Shown: piece after piece, positions 1-8,301 of the stretch | Layout: each line of letters starts with the position of its first letter | Position numbering within the stretch: position 1 is the first letter of the stretch | DNA from: Candidatus Acetatifactor stercoripullorum | GTDB taxonomy: Bacteria > Bacillota > Clostridia > Lachnospirales > Lachnospiraceae | DNA length: 64,000 bases | Assembly: GCA_019114005.1 (NCBI GenBank) | Contig: DXGH01000027.1 | Location: 78,002 to 142,001, forward strand | Direction of reading: 5' to 3' | Made by a program: the position numbers and the translations under genes | Notes under the pieces: generated by a model | The model's input: the letters and a program-made list of their open reading frames with translations, nothing else | Told to the model about the DNA's origin: nothing | Databases searched by the model: none

Positions 1-1091
1 GTACGGTTCACCAGATTCCCCAGGGTATTGGCCAGATCGGAATTCAGCCGCTCCGCCACCAGCTCCCAGGTGATGCTGCCGTCATTGTCATAGGGCATCT
101 CGTGAAGCACATAGTAACGCACTGCATCCACGCCAAAGTAATCCACCAGATCGTCAGCGTACACCACATTCCCCTTCGACTTGCTCATCTTTCCGCCGCC
201 CGTCAAAAGCCAAGGATGTCCAAATACCTGCTTGGGAAGGGGCTCTCCCAGCGCCATCAGAAAGATAGGCCAGTAAATAGTATGGAAACGGATAATGTCC
301 TTGCCGATCAGATGCAGGTCTGCAGGCCACAGTTTTTTATACTGCTCAGAGCTCTCCCCGTCGGCGTCATAGCCTATTCCCGTAATATAATTGGTCAGGG
401 CGTCCAGCCACACATAAATCACATGCTGATTGTCAAAGTCCACCGGAATCCCCCACTTGAAGGAGGTACGTGACACACACAAATCCTGCAGTCCCGGAAG
501 CAGGAAGTTATTCATCATCTCGTTTTTGCGGGATACGGGCTGGATAAATTCCGGGTGTTCATTGATGTGCGCAATGAGCCTGTCCGCATATTTGCTCATG
601 CGGAAGAAATACGCCTCCTCCTTGGCAGGCTTTACCTCTCTGCCGCAGTCCGGGCATTTCCCGTCCACCAGCTGGGACTCTGTCCAGAAGGATTCACAGG
701 GAGTACAGTAGAGTCCCTCATAGGAGCCCTTGTAAATGTCTCCCTGTTCATAAAGCTTTCTGAATATCTTCTGCACCTGCCTTTCATGATCTTCATCGGT
801 GGTGCGGATAAATTTGTCATAAGAAATATTCAAAAGATCGCAGAGGCTCTTTATGATGCCCGCCACCTTGTCCACATATTCCTTGGGCGTGACCCCGGCT
901 TCGGCCGCCTTCAGCTCGATTTTCTGGCCATGCTCATCGGTGCCGGTCTGGAAAAAGACGTCGTACCCCTCCTTGCGTTTGAATCTTGCAATGCTGTCCG
1001 CCAGCACAACCTCGTAATTATTGCCTATGTGAGGCTTTCCCGAGGTGTAGGCGATGGCTGTGGTAAGATAATATTTCCCTTTATTCTCCAT
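1..1091 (-). CDS. metG: Methionyl-tRNA synthetase, C-terminus cut by window edge
   Basis: Charges tRNA-Met with methionine in the cytosol. The reading frame starts at an ATG behind AGAAAGGAG and runs off the left edge, so about 363 N-terminal residues are visible. Seen: the class I signature at the N-terminus (AYTSGKPHIGN, a PHIGN form of HIGH), a CTPC...CPDC zinc-knuckle pair around residues 125-150, and GGGKMSKSKGN near residue 300. The anticodon-binding domain has begun at the edge; any C-terminal tRNA-binding extension is outside. The gene is preceded by a T-box leader, so it is probably induced when its cognate tRNA is uncharged. Confidence 0.97.
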   Translation of the reverse strand, partial: MENKGKYYLTTAIAYTSGKPHIGNNYEVVLADSIARFKRKEGYDVFFQTGTDEHGQKIELKAAEAGVTPKEYVDKVAGIIKSLCDLLNISYDKFIRTTDEDHERQVQKIFRKLYEQGDIYKGSYEGLYCTPCESFWTESQLVDGKCPDCGREVKPAKEEAYFFRMSKYADRLIAHINEHPEFIQPVSRKNEMMNNFLLPGLQDLCVSRTSFKWGIPVDFDNQHVIYVWLDALTNYITGIGYDADGESSEQYKKLWPADLHLIGKDIIRFHTIYWPIFLMALGEPLPKQVFGHPWLLTGGGKMSKSKGNVVYADDLVDYFGVDAVRYYVLHEMPYDNDGSITWELVAERLNSDLANTLGNLVNR

Positions 1092-1109
1092 AATTTATGC
1101 TCCTTTCTT

Positions 1110-1250
1110 CTGGAAAAACTGACTCTTCCTCCATGAGCAGGTCCCGGTCGCTTCGCTTCCCGGGACTCGCGTTGCTCGTCATTTTTTCCGGCTTTCGTCC
1201 GCTCACGCCAGCGTGGCAGACTTCCTCCGGATAAACTGACTCTGCTCATT
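1110..1250 (-). other. Extra hairpin-rich segment between T-box terminator and metG start
   Basis: About 140 bases separate the leader terminator from the metG ribosome site. Both ends carry GAGTCAGTTT(A/T)TCC in direct orientation, and the middle holds GTCCCGG/CCGGGAC arms around a purine-rich loop. It looks like an interspersed repeat or small inserted element rather than ordinary leader sequence. One frame is open (about 74 codons) but its composition does not resemble a protein I know, and it overlaps metG. Confidence 0.4.
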
Positions 1251-1260
1251 CGCGGAAATG

Positions 1261-1600
1261 AAAAAGCTCGTCTCCTATATTTATTATATATAGAAGACGA
1301 GCATATGCCCGTGTTACCACTTCTCTTTATCTGCTTTTCGCAAAGCAGACCTCTTCGGGTCAGTAACCCTATCCGCTGTAACAGGCGGAACCTGTCGCAG
1401 CCTTACTTCTCCTGTCCCGGCCGCTGATAAAGATGGGGTGCCGTTTTTAGTGGAAAAGCTCGGTGCGCTGCTCGGAAGCCATGTTCCATTTCCTTAAGCT
1501 CCATTCCTCTCAGCTATGCCGAAAATGATTTTCTCCGGCCGGAATGCTCTCTGTAAAGCCTCTGTGAAATGTACTCTCTTCGTCACTGCCTTTGTGTGTT
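1261..1600 (-). ncRNA. T-box riboswitch leader of metG
   Basis: On the minus strand the leader has the stem I start (AGAGAGTAC..., AGAGAGC), a T-box core GTGGTAACACGG near 1308-1320, and a strong intrinsic terminator: GCTCGTCT...AGACGAGC followed by five T (1261-1302). T-box RNAs read the charging state of a tRNA; uncharged tRNA stabilises the antiterminator. Two ATG triplets lie in the likely specifier stretch (about 1470-1500), which fits a methionine specifier, but I cannot fix the specifier loop without folding. Confidence 0.85.
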
Positions 1601-1614
1601 TTTAAATTAAAGTT

Positions 1615-1644
1615 AGAATAGCACAGGAATCATGGAAATGTCAA
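1615..1644 (-). promoter_or_regulatory. Sigma-A promoter for the T-box/metG transcript
   Basis: TTGACA (1639-1644) and TATTCT (1615-1620) with an 18-base spacer, just upstream of the T-box RNA. Confidence 0.65.
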
Positions 1645-1745
1645 TCCTTTGCATCAACAAACTGGTAGAATTTGAGCCTTTTGCATGGTACAATGCAACA
1701 TAAGACATAGCGGAAAATCGGAATTTGACAAAGGAGTGTGATTGC

Positions 1746-1985
1746 TTGAAAAAATTGAATACCATCTTAAACATCATTATGGGGGCTTTTGTTGGTGTAT
1801 TTATCGGGCATGGGATTTATACTGTTTGGAACTTCAAGACTCATCCCAAATTATACGCTATGCGATCGGCGCCGTGGTATACAAGCGTCTTAATGTATGG
1901 TGCATTTACCATCATTGTGTTACTGATTTGCATTGTGATAAAAGCAATCATTAATCATAAATCTAAACAGAGGAACAACCGATAG
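1746..1985 (+). CDS. Small two-pass membrane protein of unknown function
   Basis: A 79-residue protein that I do not recognise. The start is taken as TTG at 1746 because AAGGAG lies nine bases upstream; an in-frame TTG at 1725 would put the Shine-Dalgarno inside the gene. Two hydrophobic segments are visible (about residues 6-25 and 46-68), with a basic tail NHKSKQRNNR. It is followed 40-80 bases later by the broken RibD-like gene on the same strand. The base composition here is more AT-rich than the flanking operons, consistent with acquired or decaying DNA. Confidence 0.6.
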   Translation: MKKLNTILNIIMGAFVGVFIGHGIYTVWNFKTHPKLYAMRSAPWYTSVLMYGAFTIIVLLICIVIKAIINHKSKQRNNR

Positions 1986-2063
1986 CCTGACCGAATTGCT
2001 ATTCGTTTTCATAGAGGAGAGAATATGCCTCAGTTTTGTTCAATGAGAATTTGGAGGAACGGA

Positions 2064-2607
2064 ATGGAAAGGCCAATTACAACGCTATTTATGCTTATGT
2101 CTGTTGACGGAAAAATCAGCACAGGTGCAACAGACGCTTTAGATGTGGATAAGGATTTTCCTAAAATCGCGGGCGTTCAAGAGGGACTGCACCAGTATTA
2201 TGAGATAGAGCAGACAACCGATTTATGGTCGCTCAACTCCGGCAAGGTTCAGGAGAAAATTGGCGTTAACACGAAGAAAATGCCAAACAAGACGCCGATT
2301 TCCTTTGTGGTAATCGACAACAATCATTTAACTGAACATGGTGTCCGTTATCTTTGCACCCTGTCAAAAGATTACCATACAAACCGGCGGCACGTTAAAC
2401 GGGTTGTTTCTTCGAGAGAAGCTGTTTGATTATATCGATATTGTCGTTGCCCCTGTTTTAATTGGCGGCAAGGACACATCCACCCTGATTGACGGAAAAT
2501 CTCTGCTGTTAGACAGCGAATTATCACACTTAGGAGTGTTGAAATTGCAGGATTGTATTGTTTTGGAGGACTCATACCTCAGATTGCGTTATAAAGTGAT
2601 TCGCTGA
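2064..2607 (+). pseudogene. Broken RibD C-terminal/dihydrofolate reductase-like gene
   Basis: Two reading frames together give one RibD_C/DHFR-like protein. The first half (ATG at 2064 behind GGAGGA; an earlier ATG at 2025 is possible) has the N-terminal strand TTLFMLMSVDGKISTG. The second half, in another frame from about 2340, has TIQTGGTLNGLFLREKL and VVAPVLIGGKDTSTL. Intact relatives have roughly 30-40 more residues between the YLC motif and the QTGGTLNG motif, so an internal deletion that also shifted the frame is the simplest reading. Such proteins bind NADPH and reduce pteridine- or riboflavin-precursor-like substrates; this copy is unlikely to work. Confidence 0.8.
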
Positions 2608-2707
2608 CCAGCTTCCCATTTATTGGGGCATCAAGCAGAGTGTCAAATCGGAATTCCCAATATGCAAGAAAATCGCGACACAGACGCTTTTATAGCTGCA
2701 TATATTA

Positions 2708-2752
2708 GTTGACTCAGTCCTCTAAATTTTCTATATTGTGGACAGAGTCAAC
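2708..2752 (+). promoter_or_regulatory. Promoter with overlapping operator dyad for the MarR-GNAT gene
   Basis: TTGACT (2709-2714), 17-base spacer, TATATT (2732-2737). A 13-base inverted repeat with one mismatch brackets it: GTTGACTCAGTCC at 2708-2720 and GGACAGAGTCAAC at 2740-2752. The left arm covers the -35 box and the right arm lies at the transcription start, the usual layout for an autorepressed MarR gene. Confidence 0.6.
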
Positions 2753-2779
2753 AATTTACATTTGAAGGGAAACAAAGAC

Positions 2780-3694
2780 ATGAAGGAAATTGATATCATT
2801 ACAGAAATCAGAAGCTTTAACCGGTTTTACACAGGTATTTTAGGCCTGCTGAACCAGCACATTCTGGACTCCGGCTATTCTTTGACAGAATCAAGGGTTC
2901 TTTTTGAAATCAGCAAGACAGAATGCTGTACGGCCAATCAGCTCTGCTCCACGCTGGATATTGACCGCAGCTACATGAGCAGAATCATACGGAAGTTTGA
3001 GAAAAACGGATTGCTTATCCGTCAGACAGACAGCTCCGACAGCCGCAACATGGAAATTCAGCTGACCGAAAAGGGAAATCAGGTGTTCCAGGAATTGAAT
3101 CACCGTTCCAACGAACAGGTCAGAGGTCTCATCACAGGCCTGAACGATGGGGAAAAGGAAAGCCTGATTCATTCCATGCGCACCGTCAAGAAATTTTTTT
3201 CCATGGCGTCAAAAAACATATCCATTCGCCCCTTTCAGGAAAAAGACATAGAATATGTGATCGACAGACAATTATCCCTGTATCAATCAGAAAGACAGTT
3301 CACCACACAGACCTGGAAAAAATATCTCACACAAGGAGTGCTGGAGCTTGTGGAAAAATTTGATCCAAAAAAGGACTGTATGCTGATACTGGAATGCGGC
3401 GGAAATGCTTCGGGCTGTATCGCCATCACTCACACCCAGGACAATACGGCACAATTAAGGTACTTTTTCCTGGAGCCGGAAATACGGGGGCTGGGAGCCG
3501 GCACTGCCCTTTTGAATCAGGCCTTGGAATTTTGCCGGGAGAAAAATTATTCCCATGTATTCCTCTGGACAGTGAGTGCCCAGGAATCTGCAAGAAGGCT
3601 TTACCAAAAGGCAGGCTTCCGAATCTCTCAGACAAGCGAAAATAATACCTGGGGAAGCCCGGTGCTGGAAGAAAAATGGGACTTGGATTTATAA
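2780..3694 (+). CDS. MarR-type regulator fused to a GNAT acetyltransferase
   Basis: A 304-residue two-domain protein. Residues about 5-140 are a MarR winged helix (TANQLCSTLDIDRSYMSRII recognition region, then the wing with DSSDSRNMEIQLT). Residues about 148-300 are a GNAT domain with the acetyl-CoA loop RGLGAGTALL and YQKAGF. The start is ATG 2780 behind GAAGGGA; the longer GTG at 2738 lies inside the promoter dyad and is rejected. This domain order is a known family of bacterial regulators/acetyltransferases; substrates are unknown. The dyad just upstream suggests autoregulation. It is monocistronic, convergent with the DUF4097 gene. Confidence 0.9.
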   Translation: MKEIDIITEIRSFNRFYTGILGLLNQHILDSGYSLTESRVLFEISKTECCTANQLCSTLDIDRSYMSRIIRKFEKNGLLIRQTDSSDSRNMEIQLTEKGNQVFQELNHRSNEQVRGLITGLNDGEKESLIHSMRTVKKFFSMASKNISIRPFQEKDIEYVIDRQLSLYQSERQFTTQTWKKYLTQGVLELVEKFDPKKDCMLILECGGNASGCIAITHTQDNTAQLRYFFLEPEIRGLGAGTALLNQALEFCREKNYSHVFLWTVSAQESARRLYQKAGFRISQTSENNTWGSPVLEEKWDLDL

Positions 3695-3726
3695 TAGTTC
3701 TTCCCGCACCGGAGCTTTCCCGGCAG

Positions 3727-4755
3727 TCACCGTCTCACCCGGACGTCCCCGCTGGCAAAGCTGCAGGAAACGGAATACTGCGGGCTCTCCCCCACACTTC
3801 CCTCCGCCCAGTTTCCTTTATCGTTGAAGGACAAAGCCTGGTCGAAGGAGGTCTGAATACTGCCGCTTGTGGTTCTTGCTTCAAAGGAAAAGGTGCAATC
3901 CTGCGGCAGGTGCAGCTTGGCGTCACCGCTGCTTCCCCTTAGATCAATATCTCCCCCAAGGGTTGTCACTCCCAGGGAGATGTCCCCGCTGCCTGTCTCT
4001 ATCCGGGCCGCTCCTCCAGCATCCCCCACCTGAATGTCTCCGCTGCCTGCGGAAGCGCTCAGATTTCCCTGACAGAGTCCGATTTCCGTATCGCCGCTGG
4101 ATGCGCTTGTCTGCAGATTCCCCCGGCAGCTGCCAATCTCCTGATCCCCGCTGGAAGAGTTCACCTGCAGATTTCCACTGCAGCTTCCTATATTTATGTC
4201 GCCGCTGGCAGTGGACAGCGTAAAATCCCCTTCACAGACTTCGATTTCCACATCGCCGCTGGATGCGGAAATGCTGCCTGCTGCCGTCCGCAAAAGTTCG
4301 GCCTGCACGTCCCCGCTTCCACTTTCCACCTCCAGCGTATCCAGCTGTTCAAAAAGCACCCCCGGAACATACAGCTTTACATACTCCCTTTTCCATCCCC
4401 CAAAGAAGTTCCGGTCTTTATCCCTGCGGACGGACACCACACCGCCTGTCTTTTCCAAGGCTGCATATTCCTCTTCCTTCGCCTTATAGGAAAAATATTC
4501 CTCCAAAATCAGAGCTTCCCCCTCCGTCTCACAAAAAATAATATCACATCCCGTCTTGGAAAAATCCACCTTTAATTGTGACACATCTGTCACATTCAAT
4601 TCCCGGGTATTCTGCAGTGTACAGAAAGGGTCTCCGCTCTTCCACTCCCAGCCCAATTTTTTGCCCCCTCCCGGCAGGCAGTAAATCAGCACCGCTGTCA
4701 GGCAAAGGGCCAGCACAGTTAAAATTACAATCAAAGCTATTTTAAGTCCCTTCAT
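3727..4755 (-). CDS. DUF4097-type beta-solenoid membrane-anchored protein
   Basis: About 342 residues. An N-terminal membrane anchor (residues about 4-23) is followed by a repeat domain in which SGDxxIGxCxGNL recurs about every 19-20 residues (cores such as SGDINIGSCSGNL, SGDQEIGSCRGNL, SGDTEIGLCQGNL), typical of DUF4097 parallel beta folds. Four successive turns place a Cys at the same position, which would stack along the solenoid. The start is ATG 4755 with GAGAGG six bases upstream; ATG 4776 has no proper spacing. It is the last gene of the PadR-HAAS-DUF4097 set, a common Firmicutes arrangement linked to envelope sensing; the molecular role is not known. Confidence 0.88.
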   Translation of the reverse strand: MKGLKIALIVILTVLALCLTAVLIYCLPGGGKKLGWEWKSGDPFCTLQNTRELNVTDVSQLKVDFSKTGCDIIFCETEGEALILEEYFSYKAKEEEYAALEKTGGVVSVRRDKDRNFFGGWKREYVKLYVPGVLFEQLDTLEVESGSGDVQAELLRTAAGSISASSGDVEIEVCEGDFTLSTASGDINIGSCSGNLQVNSSSGDQEIGSCRGNLQTSASSGDTEIGLCQGNLSASAGSGDIQVGDAGGAARIETGSGDISLGVTTLGGDIDLRGSSGDAKLHLPQDCTFSFEARTTSGSIQTSFDQALSFNDKGNWAEGSVGESPQYSVSCSFASGDVRVRR

Positions 4756-4765
4756 GGCGCCCCTC

Positions 4766-5458
4766 TCATTTCTCATCCTTCTTCAGACTGAATACAAGCG
4801 AAATAATGCTTTCCAGGCAGGCTAAAATCAAAAAGATCACCCAGGTAATCCCCCAGGCTCCTGTGGTAAAGCTCACCACAAAATAGCAGGCAATCCCCAG
4901 AGTCCACAGAACAGTGCTCAAAGCGTCCTTTACCGCCTTATCCTTTTTCCGCTCGTTTTTCCATGCCTTGTACTCTTCCACCATGTTTTCCTCTTTTTTC
5001 TGATACTTGGGATACATCATGGAACTATAAATCAGCATACAGGTAGGAGGAATGCAGAGAATGCAGGCGAAAATCACGCCAATCATTCCTGTCTCCATTC
5101 CAAGCAGGCTTTCTGTGTAATCCTCAAGACTGGCAAAAATAAGAAGCACCGCCAGAGCCAGAATATAAATCCCCACAGAAGCAGACGTAATCACCGCTCT
5201 TTTTTTCTGAAACTGCTGTCGGCCCAGGGGCTCCCTTTCCTCTTCCTCCCCTCTCAGCTCCGAAAACAGCTCCTCCACATTCCCTATGGAATGAATCACA
5301 ATGTCAAAGGCGTCCTCCTCCTTGTAGCCCTGGCTTAGCAGATCCGCCATTTTTTCCTCTCCATTGTTTATGATTTCCTCCCGCAGATCTACCGCCGCTC
5401 TGGTCTTGGGCGCATCCTCAAATAATTCCTCTATATATTCTCTGATTTTCTGATTCAT
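4766..5458 (-). CDS. HAAS/DUF1700-like membrane protein
   Basis: 230 residues. The first about 70 residues form a helical HAAS-type (permease-prefix-like) domain (MNQKIREYIEELFEDAPKT, then DLREEIINNGEEKMADLL). Four hydrophobic segments follow, as two pairs (about 90-112 and 123-145; 183-200 and 205-223), separated by a charged stretch KKEENMVEEYKAWKNERKKD. Families with this head are encoded next to PadR regulators and DUF4097 proteins, as here: the 3' end is followed directly by the DUF4097 start. It is probably part of an envelope-stress or sporulation-linked membrane module; this is inference from context. Confidence 0.85.
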   Translation of the reverse strand: MNQKIREYIEELFEDAPKTRAAVDLREEIINNGEEKMADLLSQGYKEEDAFDIVIHSIGNVEELFSELRGEEEEREPLGRQQFQKKRAVITSASVGIYILALAVLLIFASLEDYTESLLGMETGMIGVIFACILCIPPTCMLIYSSMMYPKYQKKEENMVEEYKAWKNERKKDKAVKDALSTVLWTLGIACYFVVSFTTGAWGITWVIFLILACLESIISLVFSLKKDEK

Positions 5459-5536
5459 ATTTCCCTCTTTTCTGCGCCTGCGCGCTATTGCTCTTTTCCT
5501 TTCACTATCTCTTTTCAGTCTCCTTTGGCAAATGAC

Positions 5537-5860
5537 TTACACAAGGAGCCTGTCGATCATATTCTTGGCCTCTTCCCACTCCTTTTTATATCTGTAGTAG
5601 GCCTCCCGTCCGCTTTCCGTAATGCTGTAGTAGCGGCGTCTGGCACCCACATTCTCATCTCCCCAGTAGGTGCGGATATAGCCTGCCTGTTCCAGCCTCC
5701 GGAAAGCTGTGTACAGGGTAGCCTCCTTCAGCTCGTAGGCGTTTCCCGTCTTTTTCATAATATCCTTGTTGATCTGATAGCCATAGCTGTCATGAGAAAG
5801 CAGGCTGGCCAGAATGATGGTCTCCGTATGTCCCCTCAAAATATCGGACGTAATAGACAT
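5537..5860 (-). CDS. PadR-family transcriptional regulator
   Basis: 107 residues, the usual size for the short PadR subfamily. The winged helix is clear: ILASLLSHDSYGYQINKDI, then ELKEATLYTAFRRLEQAGYI and a wing with GARRRYYSIT. A C-terminal helix EAYYRYKKEWEEAKNMIDRL should dimerise it. It heads the operon with the HAAS and DUF4097 genes, which it probably autoregulates through the half-sites overlapping its promoter. The Shine-Dalgarno GGAAGGAG is well placed. Confidence 0.93.
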   Translation of the reverse strand: MSITSDILRGHTETIILASLLSHDSYGYQINKDIMKKTGNAYELKEATLYTAFRRLEQAGYIRTYWGDENVGARRRYYSITESGREAYYRYKKEWEEAKNMIDRLLV

Positions 5861-5887
5861 TCCCTCACTCCTTCCTTTTGTACGACT

Positions 5888-5921
5888 AACATATCACGAT
5901 ATACCTCATCTGTCAAGGTAT
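5888..5921 (-). promoter_or_regulatory. Promoter and likely PadR operator
   Basis: On the minus strand TTGACA (5911-5916) and TATGTT (5888-5893) are 17 bases apart. The -35 region sits inside ATACC-N11-GGTAT (5901-5921), resembling PadR sites of the ATAC...GTAT type. Confidence 0.65.
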
Positions 5922-5963
5922 ATTTATAATTAATATATTTTAATAATTGCTGTAAATTGCCGC

Positions 5964-5998
5964 AAAAAAGCAGGAACTCCCTCTTTGGGGAGTTCCCG
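5964..5998 (-). terminator. Terminator of the sugar operon
   Basis: GGAACTCC/GGAGTTCC stem (arms 5973-5980 and 5989-5996) followed on the minus strand by six T. It closes the operon that ends at 6013. Confidence 0.85.
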
Positions 5999-6012
5999 CC
6001 TTTCTTTGTTTC

Positions 6013-7170
6013 TTATTCTTTATCAGACGCCCTTTCGCGCTCTTTTTCCGCTTTGCAGTGTACCTCCAGGCATTTCTCATACTGGCTTTCATCACAGGGT
6101 ATGTCTACCCACTGTTTTGTCCAGTCGGACAGATAGGCGGCATTGACATTTTCCAGCGCTCTTAATCCATCTGAAAATCCAGCCAGAGGCACAGCCTTTC
6201 CCTGGATGGTGTCTGCAAAATTCTGCAGCACAATCAAATATTCATCCTTCTCCTGAAGAATCTCCTTACTCTCCTTCACATAGGGGATCACCGGGTTAGA
6301 CTCTTCTGCGGTCTTGGACACCTGAGCAGTTGAGGAGGCGTTTTTGTAAAAGGTGAGCACACGATTATCCTCCACCGTAAGCTTTCCCATGTCTCCATGG
6401 ATTTCCAGACGGTTGGTGCCGGGAGAATCCCCGGTGGAGGAAAAGAAGGTCCCCTCCATGCCATTTTCATAAGAAAACAAAAGAGTAGCCTCATCGTCTA
6501 CGGAAATGGAGCTGTAGCGCCCATAGCGGATTCTGGCAAACACCCGGGAAGGCTGCCCGAACAGCCAATTCCACATATCCATAAGATGCTGGCACTGGTT
6601 TAACAAAAGGCCTCCACCCTCGCCATTCCAGGTGCTGCGCCAGGCAGACATTTTATGATAATATTCCGGTCTGTACCAGAAATTTGCAGTCCACAGCACA
6701 TGGTGCAGACGCCCCAGCTCTTGTCTCTCTAAGAGTTCCTTCACCTGCCGGTAAATTTCTCTTGCGCGCCAGTTAAAAATCATGGCCTCCACCAAAGGCT
6801 CCCCGTCGCCATCCGCCCCTTCCAGGCGCTTTCTGCCGTCCACAACTCTCCCACACTCTAAAGCAGTGATCCCCAAGGGCTTTTCGCAAAGCACATGAAG
6901 TCCTGCCGCCTTCGCCTTTTCAGCCATGCGGACATGCTCTCTGTGGGGCGTAGTAATAATCAACGCGTCAAATTCCTCTGCCGCCTCAAACATGCTGTCC
7001 TCATGAGGAAAAATTTTTACCTGGGGCATCTCCCGGCGGATTTTGTCCTGCATCTTAGGATTTCTGCAAAGAATGCCAAACAGAGAAAGGCCTTCAATCT
7101 GTCCCTTGTAAATCCGGTCCGCATACTTGCTCCCCATATTGCCATAGCCTGCGATCACTGCTTTTTTCAC
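6013..7170 (-). CDS. Gfo/Idh/MocA-family oxidoreductase (last gene of sugar operon)
   Basis: 385 residues. The N-terminal Rossmann fold has VIAGYGNMGSKYADRI, and the family Lys motif CEKPLG follows near residue 97. The C-terminal half has the mixed beta sheet typical of the family (HVLWTANFWYRPEYY, GGLLLNQCQHLMDMWNWLFG). Members oxidise or reduce sugar or cyclitol hydroxyls with NAD(P). The GTG start at 7170 is chosen by frame and by AGGCAGGAAAAC upstream. It follows the dehydrogenase gene by 35 bases and is the operon's last gene. The precise substrate is unknown. Confidence 0.9.
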   Translation of the reverse strand: MKKAVIAGYGNMGSKYADRIYKGQIEGLSLFGILCRNPKMQDKIRREMPQVKIFPHEDSMFEAAEEFDALIITTPHREHVRMAEKAKAAGLHVLCEKPLGITALECGRVVDGRKRLEGADGDGEPLVEAMIFNWRAREIYRQVKELLERQELGRLHHVLWTANFWYRPEYYHKMSAWRSTWNGEGGGLLLNQCQHLMDMWNWLFGQPSRVFARIRYGRYSSISVDDEATLLFSYENGMEGTFFSSTGDSPGTNRLEIHGDMGKLTVEDNRVLTFYKNASSTAQVSKTAEESNPVIPYVKESKEILQEKDEYLIVLQNFADTIQGKAVPLAGFSDGLRALENVNAAYLSDWTKQWVDIPCDESQYEKCLEVHCKAEKERERASDKE

Positions 7171-7205
7171 TAGTTTTCCTGCCTTTCTTCTATTCTGCCT
7201 TTCCT

Positions 7206-8300
7206 CTACGGCGTCAGCATCACCTTTAGCGCCGTATCATCCTCCTGCGCAGTCTCAAAAGCCTTTTCCCACTGCGCAAGGTGGAAGCTGTGGCTTACCA
7301 GGCCTTCCGTTTTGATCCATCCGGCCCTGATCCCCTCTATCACTGCCGGGAAAGTCCGCGCGGAAAGATGAGAGCCCTTGATGGTCAGCTCCTTTCCGTC
7401 CCCGATCACATTCCAGTCAGCGCTTACCTTGTCGGCAAACACGCCCATCTGCACATACCTTCCATGGTTTCTCAAAAGGGAAAGACCCTGGCTTACGCTG
7501 ACGCCGCTCCCGGAGGCCTCTATATACACATCACAGCCCCTGCCCTCTGTCAGCGCAAGGATACGCTTTGTCACATCTTCCTTTGACGGATTCATGGTCA
7601 CGTCAGCTCCAAATTCCAGTCCCTTTGCCACCCGGAAATCCTTTACATCCAGTCCGATCACCTTTGCCGGAAGCCTCAGCTTAGCCATATTCACCATGGA
7701 GAGTCCAATGGCTCCAAGGCCTGCCACCACTACCACATCCTCATGTCCGATCTCCGCAAGTTCCACCGCGTGCATACCGCAGGCAATGGGCTCGATGAGC
7801 ACCGACTGCTGTGGAGTAAATTCCGCCGGTATTCTGTGGACAATTGAATTTTTGTGAAGCTTCATATACTGTGCAAAGCCTCCCGCAGCGTGCTGTTTAA
7901 AGCCATATACTGCGGACTTCTGACACATCCAGTAAATGCCCCTCCTGCAGTAGTCACACTCCCCACAGGGAACAATCTGCTCTGCGCATACCACGTCGCC
8001 TGCCTTCCACTGCGCCACATCCTCTCCTGTGCGGAGGATTTCACCGTAAAACTCATGTCCTCCGATCACAGGCGCTTCAATGTATCTGTCCTTGGGTCCG
8101 CTTCCCCAGATTCGTATGCCTCCGTGATAGGCCTTGATATCTCCCGCGCAGATGCCGCAGCCCCTGACCTTTAAAAGAATCTCCTCCGGCCCGATATCCG
8201 GTACATCCACAGTTTCATAGCGATTGTCAAAAGGCGCATACTGTACCAGCGCTTTCATCTTTGCTTTTACATTTTCACTCATAGAATCCCTTTCTTTCAT
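7206..8300 (-). CDS. Zinc-dependent medium-chain dehydrogenase (sorbitol/threonine dehydrogenase-like)
   Basis: 364 residues. The catalytic zinc region is GCGICAGDIKAYHGG with GGHEFYGE; the structural zinc loop is CGECDYCRRGIYWMC; the NAD-binding turn is VAGLGAIGLSMVN. The domain order is that of alcohol/polyol dehydrogenases. It overlaps nothing, but its Shine-Dalgarno AAAGGGA is formed by the end of the preceding permease gene (two-base gap). With two Gfo/Idh enzymes and a GH105 hydrolase in the same operon it probably oxidises a released sugar or sugar acid. An in-frame ATG at 8282 is an alternative start. Confidence 0.9.
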   Translation of the reverse strand: MKERDSMSENVKAKMKALVQYAPFDNRYETVDVPDIGPEEILLKVRGCGICAGDIKAYHGGIRIWGSGPKDRYIEAPVIGGHEFYGEILRTGEDVAQWKAGDVVCAEQIVPCGECDYCRRGIYWMCQKSAVYGFKQHAAGGFAQYMKLHKNSIVHRIPAEFTPQQSVLIEPIACGMHAVELAEIGHEDVVVVAGLGAIGLSMVNMAKLRLPAKVIGLDVKDFRVAKGLEFGADVTMNPSKEDVTKRILALTEGRGCDVYIEASGSGVSVSQGLSLLRNHGRYVQMGVFADKVSADWNVIGDGKELTIKGSHLSARTFPAVIEGIRAGWIKTEGLVSHSFHLAQWEKAFETAQEDDTALKVMLTP

Positions 8301-8301
8301 T

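Noticed and set aside
1025..1249. 74-codon frame upstream of metG
   Set aside because: Overlaps the metG start in another frame and lies in hairpin-rich sequence; more likely a repeat than a gene.
2738..2779. GTG start extending the MarR-GNAT protein
   Set aside because: It would place the N-terminus in the promoter -10/operator dyad; ATG 2780 has its own Shine-Dalgarno.
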